Under the pieces are notes generated by a model. It did no database searches. It saw only the letters and a program-made list of their open reading frames with translations, and was not told the DNA's origin. Of a DNA stretch of 64,000 nucleotides, positions 56,827-64,000 are shown one piece after another (position 1 is the first letter of the stretch; each line of letters starts with the position of its first letter). Both the position numbers and the translations under genes were made by a program. This stretch comes from Phyllobacterium sp. OV277 (GTDB lineage: Bacteria > Pseudomonadota > Alphaproteobacteria > Rhizobiales > Rhizobiaceae), in assembly GCF_900104355.1 (NCBI RefSeq), contig NZ_FNIY01000003.1:434001-498000 (forward strand), written 5' to 3'.

Positions 56827-58119
56827 TCAGGTCGAACTGATAGCACCCAGCCCTTCAACCAACCGGTCAAGTTCCGCCTCGGTTGTGTAGAGCGCTGGTG
56901 ATACGCGCAGGCACTGGCCCTTGGTTACCCCCGCGCGGCGCACCGTCAGCACATGATGCTTGTCACGCAATGCCGTCATCAGGGCCGTGTTGTCATCCTT
57001 GCTGATTTTGCCCTTGATGCGGAACGAGGTGATACCCGCATGCATGGTGTCATCGTCAGGCGTGAGGATTTCGATGCTTTCAATGGCCCGAACCTTGTTC
57101 ACCCAGTAATTGCGAAGATAGGTCAGTCGCGCCTGCTTGCGTTTTGAACTGATCATCTCGTGCAGATCAAGCGCAGCGGGTACCGTCAGGGTCGCGGCGA
57201 AATTGGTTGTGCCGGTGTGAACGCGCGAACGGATATCATCCTTTGGCCAGTCTTCATCGGCCAGATCCCGGTCAATATCGGCGAGCCTTTCCTTGCGGAT
57301 ATAGAAAAAGCCCATACCAACAGGTGCACCGATCCATTTGTGCAGGTTGAAACCGACGAAATCCGCACCAAGATCAGTGACTTTGAAATCCATCTGCCCC
57401 CACGAATGGGCGGCATCAACAACCACATCCACGCCGCGGGCGCGCGCCATGTCGGCGATCTCGCGGATTGGCATGACAAGACCTGTCCGGTGGGACAAAT
57501 GCGTCAAGAGCAGGAGTTTCGCCTTCGGGTTGGCTTCCAGCACCGCGCGATAGGCGTCAAGCACGGCTTCCCGCGTGGCCGGTTCCGGAATGGCGAAGGT
57601 CTTGACCTCAACGCCGCGACGGCTGGCCAGCGCATTCATGGCATATTGCATCGAATCATAGTCGAGATCGGAATAGATCACCGTATCGCCCGGCTGCAGC
57701 TTGTTGTAGCCGGTGATCAGCTTTTGCAGGGCTTCCGTCGCGCCGCGTGTCAGCGCGATCTCTTCCGGTGCCGCGCCAACTGCCGCCGCAACGCGGTTGC
57801 GCACGTCTTCGGCATCCTTGCTGAACACGTTGCGCGCATAAACGGTGTTCTGCCTGTTCACGCGCTGGGTATTTTCCAGATAGGCCTGCAGAACTGGCCG
57901 GGCCATAATGCCCCAATAGCCGTTCTCGAGATTAGCCATGGAACGCTCGACATCATAGAGATCGCCAACCGCGCCCCAATAGGACTGATCGGTTGCTATG
58001 GCCATGTCATTGGCGGCTGGAAGCATAGCGGTTTCCGCTGCGGATGCCTTGATGGCTGTTGCGGCGAGCGCGGTCATAGCGCTGCCGATCAGAAAATGAC
58101 GACGTTCAATACCCGGCAT
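56827..58119 (-). CDS. Class V aminotransferase-fold protein with a Tat-like signal
   Basis: ATG 58119 has AGGGG 7 bp upstream and gives 430 residues; ATG 58134 is possible. The N terminus has the twin-arginine pattern ERRHFLIGSAMTALAATA, then a typical Tat h-region and an ASAAE cleavage site. The enzyme part resembles isopenicillin N epimerase-like proteins: LTRGATEALQKLI, DAAHSWGQMDF, and NLHKWIGAPVG with the PLP lysine. Export of a folded PLP enzyme is plausible (inference). Substrate unknown. Confidence 0.87.
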   Translation of the reverse strand: MPGIERRHFLIGSAMTALAATAIKASAAETAMLPAANDMAIATDQSYWGAVGDLYDVERSMANLENGYWGIMARPVLQAYLENTQRVNRQNTVYARNVFSKDAEDVRNRVAAAVGAAPEEIALTRGATEALQKLITGYNKLQPGDTVIYSDLDYDSMQYAMNALASRRGVEVKTFAIPEPATREAVLDAYRAVLEANPKAKLLLLTHLSHRTGLVMPIREIADMARARGVDVVVDAAHSWGQMDFKVTDLGADFVGFNLHKWIGAPVGMGFFYIRKERLADIDRDLADEDWPKDDIRSRVHTGTTNFAATLTVPAALDLHEMISSKRKQARLTYLRNYWVNKVRAIESIEILTPDDDTMHAGITSFRIKGKISKDDNTALMTALRDKHHVLTVRRAGVTKGQCLRVSPALYTTEAELDRLVEGLGAISST

Positions 58120-58208
58120 CGGAGAGCCCCTCATACAGTGTTGCCTAGGTTCCTGATTAGAACCCTAACGTCACAACTGCATGAAGGAAATCGCCGATTG
58201 AGTATTTG

Positions 58209-58781
58209 TCAGCGTCTGCCCGAAGTGATGATTTCTTCACCGCCCACGACGAGGCGCAGACCGAGATCACCCATTTTACGGCGGGCAAGGAAGCGCGGAC
58301 GGCGGCGGCGCGGTTCACGGCCCTGACGGCGTTCTTTCGGTTCTGCCACGGCCACCGGCCCAATGCTCTGTTCGAGCTGACGGGCTTCGCCGTCTTCCTC
58401 GACAAGCATCATCGGCAGTTTGAAAAGCGACGACCAGGCGCGCCAATCCGCAGCAATGTCATTGAGATCATGCGCCACCAGCAAGGGCACTGAAAGGTGC
58501 GGATCGCTATGCATCAGCTCAAGTGTCACTGTGATGTCACCAAGCTCGTCCTCGGCGGCACGGGCCGTGACCCCCTGAAAGGCGCAGGCTGGCAGAGCCA
58601 GCGAGATGGGCAGGTTGCTGTTTGGCAGCACCCGCTTGACCACCGCGCCCCGCTCATGCAGCGAGAAAGTGATATCGCCGCGGTCATCGCGCGTGGCGTA
58701 GGTTACGGTCTGTGGCAGGTGGAATGGGTCGAGCCTGAATTCCTGGCCTGCCCAAACCGGCTTTGCTCCGGCTTTTTTCAT
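58209..58781 (-). CDS. DUF6101-like basic C-terminal protein
   Basis: ATG 58781 gives 190 residues; the open frame runs 37 codons further upstream without a ribosome site. A mixed alpha/beta body (DPFHLPQTVTYATRDDRGDITFSLHERGA, read in pieces) is followed by a very basic stretch, RRQGREPRRRRPRFLARRK, near residue 160. Family assigned from memory of Rhizobiales proteins annotated DUF6101; function unknown. Confidence 0.75.
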   Translation of the reverse strand: MKKAGAKPVWAGQEFRLDPFHLPQTVTYATRDDRGDITFSLHERGAVVKRVLPNSNLPISLALPACAFQGVTARAAEDELGDITVTLELMHSDPHLSVPLLVAHDLNDIAADWRAWSSLFKLPMMLVEEDGEARQLEQSIGPVAVAEPKERRQGREPRRRRPRFLARRKMGDLGLRLVVGGEEIITSGRR

Positions 58782-59038
58782 GTGACGCCTTCTGTCGATC
58801 CTGAGAGCCGGTTTTCCGGTCTTCTCTTTTGTATTTCCCTGTAGAGCGGACCAATTTTTTCTGGTCTCGTATGGGGAAACAATAGGCGCCAATCCCCCCG
58901 GTTCCGCTTAACGAACGCGGTTAATCAATTCTCATCGCGGGGAATGGTTATCGAAATTCGACCATCGGTAAGGTTTCGAAAAGAGAGATAAACAAAACAC
59001 TGACAGAGCATAAACCGCCAGATTGTGTGAGCCTGCTC

Positions 59039-59069
59039 TTGACCCGGCCCTTGGGACTGCCCCGATAAG
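59039..59069 (+). promoter_or_regulatory. Candidate MerR-type promoter with 19-bp spacer
   Basis: TTGACC (59039-59044) and GATAAG (59064-59069) are separated by 19 bp, the elongated spacing known from MerR-controlled promoters that need the regulator to bend them. It lies 30 bp before the GTG start of the MerR-type gene, which suggests autoregulation. Confidence 0.55.
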
Positions 59070-59099
59070 GAGAGCGGTCAACAACGAACGAGGTGAGTC

Positions 59100-60167
59100 G
59101 TGAATTCTTCCGCACAGTTCCTGAACCCTTCCGAAGCAGCACGACGGCTCGGTGTATCCGCCAAGGCACTTCGCCTTTACGAACAACGGGGCCTGATCGC
59201 TCCTGTCCGCACCAAAGCAGGATGGAGGACATATGGTCCGGTTCAGATGGCACGGGCTGGCGAGATCGCTGCCCTGCGCCATCTGGGTTTAAGCCTCGCG
59301 CAGATAGCGAGGGTTCTCAAAGGCGATCGGCAAGCTCTGGAACCGGCATTAACAGCACATCAGGCAGTGCTCCAAAGGCAGCTACACCATCTCGCCGGTA
59401 CGATTGAAAAAGTATCCGCTATGCGAACAAATATTGCCGCTGGCCGCACGCCTGATGCCGGAGAGCTGGCGCAACTGATCCGCCCTGCCCCGACAGTTAG
59501 AATTGCATTCGATCTTCCATGGCCGTGGGGCGGTGAAGAATTTGCGTTATCCGATATCAGGGCACTCAACTATATCATCGGTCCATTAGGCAGCGGCAAG
59601 ACACGGCTGGCACTTGCCATAGCCAAAGCTTTGCCGAATGCAGCTTTCATCGGATTGGACCGGTCAGCGGATAACGCCATGGCACGGATGGAAGCTGACC
59701 CAGCCCTTAAACGGCGTGTGGACGGGATTGTAGCGTGGCTTGTCGAGGATGGTGCCACGGCATCACAGGCCTTGATCGCACTTCTTGTTGCGATGGAGTC
59801 TTCCACCGCCGCCATGCTGGTGGTCGACATGGTCGAACAGGGGCTGGATCAGGCCAGCCAAGAAGCTCTTAGCGCTTATTTCAAACGGCGCGGCCCTGAT
59901 ACCAAGCCGCTGTTCCTGATGACGCGCTCCAGCGCGATCCTGGATTTAGCTGCTGTTGGCAGCGATGAAACAATCATCTTCTGCCCCGCCAATCATAGCC
60001 CGCCCATATGTGTAGCGCCATATCCCGGCGCGCCCGGATATGAGGCTGTTGCCACCTGTCTGGCGTCACTCGTGGTGCGGGCGCGGACCGAAGGTGTCAT
60101 TGCATGGCGACCGCAAAAGCAGTCAGATCACCTTGCCGGGGTTCATGATGCCAGCGGGATCGAATGA
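59100..60167 (+). CDS. MerR-type regulator fused to a P-loop ATPase domain
   Basis: 355 residues from GTG 59100 (GAGG 6 bp upstream). Residues 8-75 are a MerR helix-turn-helix (SEAARRLGVSAKALRLYEQRGLI), followed by a coiled coil (80-115). From 130 to 300 lies an ABC-like ATPase: Walker A GPLGSGKT (161-168) and a Walker B/D-loop region VVDMVEQGLD (241-250) in which Met244 replaces the catalytic Glu. The usual MerR effector domain is absent. The last 45 bp overlap the convergent FAD oxidase gene. The fusion suggests nucleotide-gated regulation (inference). Confidence 0.85.
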   Translation: MNSSAQFLNPSEAARRLGVSAKALRLYEQRGLIAPVRTKAGWRTYGPVQMARAGEIAALRHLGLSLAQIARVLKGDRQALEPALTAHQAVLQRQLHHLAGTIEKVSAMRTNIAAGRTPDAGELAQLIRPAPTVRIAFDLPWPWGGEEFALSDIRALNYIIGPLGSGKTRLALAIAKALPNAAFIGLDRSADNAMARMEADPALKRRVDGIVAWLVEDGATASQALIALLVAMESSTAAMLVVDMVEQGLDQASQEALSAYFKRRGPDTKPLFLMTRSSAILDLAAVGSDETIIFCPANHSPPICVAPYPGAPGYEAVATCLASLVVRARTEGVIAWRPQKQSDHLAGVHDASGIE

Positions 60168-61538
60168 TGTCTTGATGCGGCGCATCAGATCGAGCGCCAC
60201 GGGTGATTTGGTTTCCGACAGCTCTTTGCGCTTTAGCTGGCCAATGCCATGCTCTGCGGAAATTGAGCCCTTATAGGCACGGACAATGCCATGAACACGG
60301 GCATTGACCTCGCCCCAACGCGCAAGGAATGCTTCCTTGTCGGCACCCTTGGGCTGGGTGATGTTGTAGTGCAGGTTGCCATCGCCCATGTGCCCAAAGG
60401 AAACAATGCGGGCTCCGGGGATCATTTCGAGCACTGCCGCATCCGCTTCGGTAATGAATTCCGGAATACGCGCCACGGGCACGGAAATGTCGTGTTTGAT
60501 CGAGCCGCCCTCGGGTTTTTGCGCCATCGACATGGCTTCGCGCATATGCCAGAAGGATTTTTCCTGGGCGGTGCTGTCGGCAATCGTTGCATCTTCCACC
60601 AGCCCGGCTTCAAAACCTTCCGTCAGAATAGCCTCAATCGTTTCGCGCGCGTCTTCAGCCGAGCGTGATGAGGAAATATCAATCAGCACATACCAGTTGT
60701 GTACGCCCTGCAGCGGATCGCGTACGCCCTCCGTATGGGCGACGGAAAACTCGACACCGACGCGCGGCATCAGTTCAAAACCGGTCAGCGACGCGCCCGC
60801 ATGGCTTTGCGCTAGTGCCAGCAGTTTCAGCGCATCATCGGGGCTGTTCAGCCCGACATAGGCAACGCCTTTGCCCTTGGGCAGCGGAAACAGTTTCAAC
60901 ACGGCAGCGGTGATGACGCCAAGCGTGCCTTCCGCACCGACAAACAGGTCCTTCAGATCATAGCCTGTATTGTCTTTCTTGACGTAGCGCAGATCGTTGA
61001 GAATCTCGCCGGTCGGTAGAACCACTTCGACGCCGAGGCAAAGCTCGCGCGTATTGCCATAGGCAAGCACTGCCGTGCCGCCCGCATTGGACGAAAGGTT
61101 GCCGCCGATCTGGCAGGAGCCTTCCGAGCCCAGTGACAGCGGAAACAGGCGTCCCGCCTTCTCAGCTGCTTCCTGCACTTTCTGCAGGACGACACCGGCC
61201 TCGACAATCATCAGATTGCCCGAGGGTTCGACAGAGCGGATTTTGTTGAGGCGCGACAGGGACAGGATGATCTGCTCGCCTGACGCATCGGGCATCTGGC
61301 CGCCGACGAGGCCGGTATTGCCGCCCTGCGGCACAATGGCTGTGCCGGTTTCGGTGGCCAGCTTCAAAATGGCCGAGACCTCTTCCACTTCCGACGGGCG
61401 CAGGACCAGCGTCGTCTTGCCGCCGAATTTCTCCCGCGGTTCAATCAGATAGGGTTCGATATCATGCGCATCGCGCAAGGCATTCTTCTCGCCGACAATG
61501 GATATAAAGCGGGCAGCAAGTTCCGGCGTCAGGGTCAT
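60123..61538 (-). CDS. FAD-linked oxidase (GlcD/D-2-hydroxyacid dehydrogenase type)
   Basis: 471 residues. The PCMH-type FAD domain shows VPQGGNTGLVGGQMPDA and LSLGSEGSCQIGGNLSSNAGGT; the C-terminal half has HMGDGNLHYNI and SAEHGIGQLKR, typical of D-2-hydroxyglutarate/D-lactate dehydrogenases. The exact substrate cannot be read off. It starts inside the last 4 bp of the Sua5-type gene, so the two are probably cotranscribed. Confidence 0.92.
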   Translation of the reverse strand: MTLTPELAARFISIVGEKNALRDAHDIEPYLIEPREKFGGKTTLVLRPSEVEEVSAILKLATETGTAIVPQGGNTGLVGGQMPDASGEQIILSLSRLNKIRSVEPSGNLMIVEAGVVLQKVQEAAEKAGRLFPLSLGSEGSCQIGGNLSSNAGGTAVLAYGNTRELCLGVEVVLPTGEILNDLRYVKKDNTGYDLKDLFVGAEGTLGVITAAVLKLFPLPKGKGVAYVGLNSPDDALKLLALAQSHAGASLTGFELMPRVGVEFSVAHTEGVRDPLQGVHNWYVLIDISSSRSAEDARETIEAILTEGFEAGLVEDATIADSTAQEKSFWHMREAMSMAQKPEGGSIKHDISVPVARIPEFITEADAAVLEMIPGARIVSFGHMGDGNLHYNITQPKGADKEAFLARWGEVNARVHGIVRAYKGSISAEHGIGQLKRKELSETKSPVALDLMRRIKTSFDPAGIMNPGKVI

Positions 61539-62551
61539 TTGATCTGTTCCAACTCTTCAATGGGAGGCACGCGCGGCGCGGCGGCCCGGACAAGGCGGTC
61601 ATTGATGGCTTCGCCCAGTCCGGTGAATGGGATCGGCTCGACGGCAATCACCGCGCCGCCAAGACGGTCAAGGCGTTTCATGTAGTCGAAAAGATTGGTG
61701 GCGGCCTCACGCAGATTGCCCGCCTCGCTGAGGTTGAGCCGGGCGCTTGCCTTGTGCGCATCGGCGGCACGTTCAGGACCGAATGCCAGCAGCGCCTCGC
61801 CATCACGCACCTCATGCACATTGAGCCGCACCCCGGCTGACGGGGCATAGTGTGAGGCCATCATACCCGGCGCTTGAATAGCCGCCCGTTGATCCATGCG
61901 CTGCAAGGAATGGCCGATCAGGGCTTCGATATCCTCAGCCGCAAGTCCGCCCGGACGAAGCAGCAGAACCGCATCGTCATCCACCTTGAGAATAGTCGAT
62001 TCCAGCCCGACTTCGGACGGTCCAGCATCAAGGATCAGCGCGATCTTTTCCCCCAGATCATCCGCGACGGCCTGAGCACTGGTGCCGCTGATCTTGCCCG
62101 ATGTATTGGCACTGGGTGCGGCCAGCGGATGGCCAAGCGCCGCAATGATCTTTCCAGCGATACCGCGCGGCATGCGCAGTGCCACCGTGTCGAGACCTGC
62201 CGCAACCAGTGGATGAATATGGGTACCGGGGCGTAGCGGCAGAACCAATGTCAGCGGGCCGGGCCAGAATGCATCCATCAACTGGCGCGACAGAGGATCG
62301 ATGACCGCATAGCGCTCTGCCATGGCAATATCCGAGACATGGCAGATCAGCGGGTTGAAATGCGGCCTGCCCTTCGCCTCGAATATACCGGCGACCGCAT
62401 CGCCATTCGTGGCATCGGCTGCAAGGCCGTAGACGGTCTCGGTCGGGATAGCGACGAGCTTGCCCGCAGCCAGCGTCTGGGCTGCCCGTAAAATTGCCTG
62501 CTCATCTGGTGCTATTATCTCGGCCAAGGGCACATCTCCGATAGAGCGCAT
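61535..62551 (-). CDS. L-threonylcarbamoyladenylate synthase (Sua5/YwlC type)
   Basis: 338 residues, the long Sua5 form with a C-terminal extra domain. The YrdC core has IPTETVYGLAADA, KGRPHFNPLICHV, FWPGPLTLVLP, HPLAAPSANTSGKISGTSA and GPSEVGLESTIL; PGMMASHYAP begins the Sua5 domain. It makes TC-AMP for tRNA t6A. Overlaps the FAD oxidase start by 4 bp. Confidence 0.94.
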   Translation of the reverse strand: MRSIGDVPLAEIIAPDEQAILRAAQTLAAGKLVAIPTETVYGLAADATNGDAVAGIFEAKGRPHFNPLICHVSDIAMAERYAVIDPLSRQLMDAFWPGPLTLVLPLRPGTHIHPLVAAGLDTVALRMPRGIAGKIIAALGHPLAAPSANTSGKISGTSAQAVADDLGEKIALILDAGPSEVGLESTILKVDDDAVLLLRPGGLAAEDIEALIGHSLQRMDQRAAIQAPGMMASHYAPSAGVRLNVHEVRDGEALLAFGPERAADAHKASARLNLSEAGNLREAATNLFDYMKRLDRLGGAVIAVEPIPFTGLGEAINDRLVRAAAPRVPPIEELEQIK

Positions 62552-62693
62552 TGCCTACACGATGGGCGGGGCCTGCCGCAAGCCTGTGCTGATGAACTCA
62601 CCATATGAGGTGATGCGTAAAATTGAATCCAACCATGGTGGGAATTGGCAAGGATTGGCTGGTAGAGCTGGGTGGATCACAAGGATAGAGCCC

Positions 62694-63092
62694 ATGTTCC
62701 GCCGTTTGCTTGCCCTCACTGCTGCTGCCCTTCTTGCACCGGTCATTGCGCATGCCGGCGACTCGATCATGCTCAAAGGTCCATCAGCCCGGCCAAACTC
62801 GGTTTCCTATATCGGCTATGACAGTTTCGATGTCGACGGAAACCCTGTTTGTACGCCCTGCATCGAGCAGAAAGCCGCAGAAGCCGCCAAGCTCAAGGCC
62901 TATCTGGAGCGACGCGAACGCTCGCGTCAATATATGGCCCGCCTGCAGGGCAATGGACCCAAACCAGACGCTCTTGTCGCCGCGGCGAATGCAGCAACAT
63001 TGCCGCCGGAAACGGCGGTTCCCGCCACGCAGACTCCGGCAAGCCCGATTGCCGATATCGGGGCAACGCCCCTGCGCGCCAGCATCCAATAA
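62694..63092 (+). CDS. Small secreted protein of unknown function
   Basis: ATG 62694 has AAGGATAGAG upstream and gives 132 residues; the open frame extends far upstream, antisense to the Sua5-type gene. Signal peptide (MFRRLLALTAAALLAPVIAHA), then a CxxC (PVCTPCIEQ), a helical basic stretch and an Ala/Pro-rich tail. Family not recognised. Followed by a strong terminator. Confidence 0.65.
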   Translation: MFRRLLALTAAALLAPVIAHAGDSIMLKGPSARPNSVSYIGYDSFDVDGNPVCTPCIEQKAAEAAKLKAYLERRERSRQYMARLQGNGPKPDALVAAANAATLPPETAVPATQTPASPIADIGATPLRASIQ

Positions 63093-63117
63093 AATTTACG
63101 ATCCAGCTGCAAGGACG

Positions 63118-63145
63118 AAAAGGCGCGAAGTTTTCGCGCCTTTCT
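63118..63145. terminator. Bidirectional terminator between the small secreted gene and glyS
   Basis: GGCGCGAA (63122-63129) pairs with TTCGCGCC (63133-63140), loop GTT, flanked by AAAA and TTTCT. It lies 26 bp after the small gene's stop and 11 bp beyond the glyS stop. Confidence 0.9.
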
Positions 63146-63150
63146 ATTGT

Positions 63151-64000
63151 TTAACCAGCGATTTTGGAGAAATCCGCAACCGTGCTGGTTGCCGTCCGGA
63201 TGCGTGCAAGCAGAGCAAGCCGATTGGCCCGAATGGCGGGATTCTCGTCATTAACCAGCACTTCTTCAAAGAATGAATCAACCGGTTCACGCAAAGCACT
63301 CAGCGCAATCATCGCCCCGGAAAAGTCCTGTTTTTGAATCGCTTGCGCCGCGTCCTTCTCTGCCTGATTGATGGCGGCAAAGAGCTTCTTTTCCACATCA
63401 ACCGCAAACAGAGCTTCATCAACCTTGTCGGTGACGACTGTGCCCTTCTTCTCTTCGGCGCTTAAGATATTGGCCGCACGCTTGGTGCCTGCCAGCAGGT
63501 TCTTGCCCTCTTCCGAATTGAGATAGACCACCAGCGCCTCGACGCGGCGGGCGATCAGGAGGAGATTATCAGCATCATCCGTGAGGACAGCATCAATCAG
63601 ATCGTGGCGCGCACCAAGATCGCGCAGATGCACTTTCAGCCGTTCGTGGAAAAACGCGAGGAGATCAAGCAGAACCGGCCGCGCGCTTTGTGCAACTTCG
63701 GTGCGCACGCGCTTTTCGAAACCGGAAATTGCATTGGTGACATCTTCCTCGCCATCCACATCGCCTGAGTTTTGCGCGGCCTGATGCGCTTCGTAGCGCT
63801 CGAGGTGCTTTTCGATTGTCGCTTCGCGCTGTTGCGCAAAAGCGGCCTGGAACACTGGTAGAAGCTCTATCTGCCAGTCGCTTGAAAGCAGCAGACGAAT
63901 GACACCAAGGGCAGCCCGGCGCAGCGCAAACGGGTCCTTGGAGCCAGTCGGCTTTTCGTCAATAGCCCAGAATCCAACCAGCGTGTCGAGCTTGTCCGCA
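63151..64000 (-). CDS. glyS: Glycine-tRNA ligase beta subunit (3' part; continues past the window)
   Basis: The last 283 codons of glyS; the frame is open through the end of the window, so an internal ATG at 63855 is not the start. The GlyS signature [36 protein letters not shown] is visible at 63890-63997 (read in pieces), and the C terminus is the DALR-like anticodon-binding domain ([22 protein letters not shown]). It works with GlyQ in an alpha2beta2 enzyme. Confidence 0.95.
   Translation of the reverse strand, partial: ADKLDTLVGFWAIDEKPTGSKDPFALRRAALGVIRLLLSSDWQIELLPVFQAAFAQQREATIEKHLERYEAHQAAQNSGDVDGEEDVTNAISGFEKRVRTEVAQSARPVLLDLLAFFHERLKVHLRDLGARHDLIDAVLTDDADNLLLIARRVEALVVYLNSEEGKNLLAGTKRAANILSAEEKKGTVVTDKVDEALFAVDVEKKLFAAINQAEKDAAQAIQKQDFSGAMIALSALREPVDSFFEEVLVNDENPAIRANRLALLARIRTATSTVADFSKIAG

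Noticed and set aside
57160-58326. 388-codon frame antisense to the Tat-signal aminotransferase
   Set aside because: Shadow frame with no recognisable fold; it also crosses the aminotransferase promoter.

Overview
The window looks like a chromosomal segment of an alphaproteobacterium of the order Hyphomicrobiales (Rhizobiales), most like the Brucellaceae/Phyllobacteriaceae. I base this on gene content and order (ctaC-ctaD-ctaB-coxF-ctaG-ctaE, then DUF983-surf1-ispH-thrB-rnhA; an IalB-family protein beside tldD; a BepC-like TolC next to purD and ubiA) and on two families of intergenic palindromic repeats of a kind I associate with these genomes. I cannot fix the genus. Most of the segment is ordinary housekeeping DNA. 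No rRNA, tRNA, CRISPR array, transposase or integrase was seen.

Layout. 0-6.5 kb: the 3' part of a membrane PAS-GGDEF-EAL protein, an AlgH/YqgE protein, a stand-alone DsbD N-terminal-domain protein, a 1-Cys peroxiredoxin, a PCMT-family methyltransferase and an orphan membrane protein. 6.5-16.1 kb (minus strand): one long run from aa3-type cytochrome c oxidase genes and their assembly factors into an L,D-transpeptidase, DUF983, surf1, ispH, thrB and rnhA. 16.4-24.7 kb: an IalB-like protein and tldD (plus), then an isoprenoid/RNA-modification run (minus): HDAC-like hydrolase, xseB, pirin, dxs, tlyA and an RNA methyltransferase. 24.9-27.3 kb: a compact three-gene island that reads as a PD-(D/E)XK nuclease toxin followed by two tandem paralogous putative immunity genes. 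27.3-31.8 kb: a methionine gamma-lyase-like gene and a divergent Lrp regulator, a repeat-rich zone, two small genes, and RibBA with a degenerate second domain. 31.8-41.5 kb: aroC, DUF1344, a histidine phosphatase, fabI, a DnaJ-type chaperone, a lipoprotein, pdxH, a two-gene acyl-CoA oxidation unit with a LiuR-like palindrome upstream, a GH25 muramidase and a TfoX-N protein. 41.7-44.6 kb: two tandem RTX-repeat proteins. 45-55 kb: a class B penicillin-binding protein, GNAT, an Na+/H+ antiporter, VOC/LysE/TetR/SDR genes, TolC and purD. 55.3-64 kb: a second repeat cluster, ubiA, a Tat-signal aminotransferase, DUF6101, a MerR regulator fused to a P-loop ATPase domain, an FAD-linked oxidase, a Sua5-type enzyme, a small secreted protein and the 3' part of glyS.

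Most noteworthy: (i) the toxin/immunity-like island; (ii) four copies of a palindromic repeat whose arms differ between copies but stay perfectly matched within each copy; (iii) the MerR-ATPase fusion, with a 19-bp-spacer promoter candidate of its own and a Walker B region lacking the usual glutamate; (iv) well-defined operator candidates for a TetR, an Lrp and a LiuR-type regulator. All functions are inferred by reading the sequence; no database search was run.
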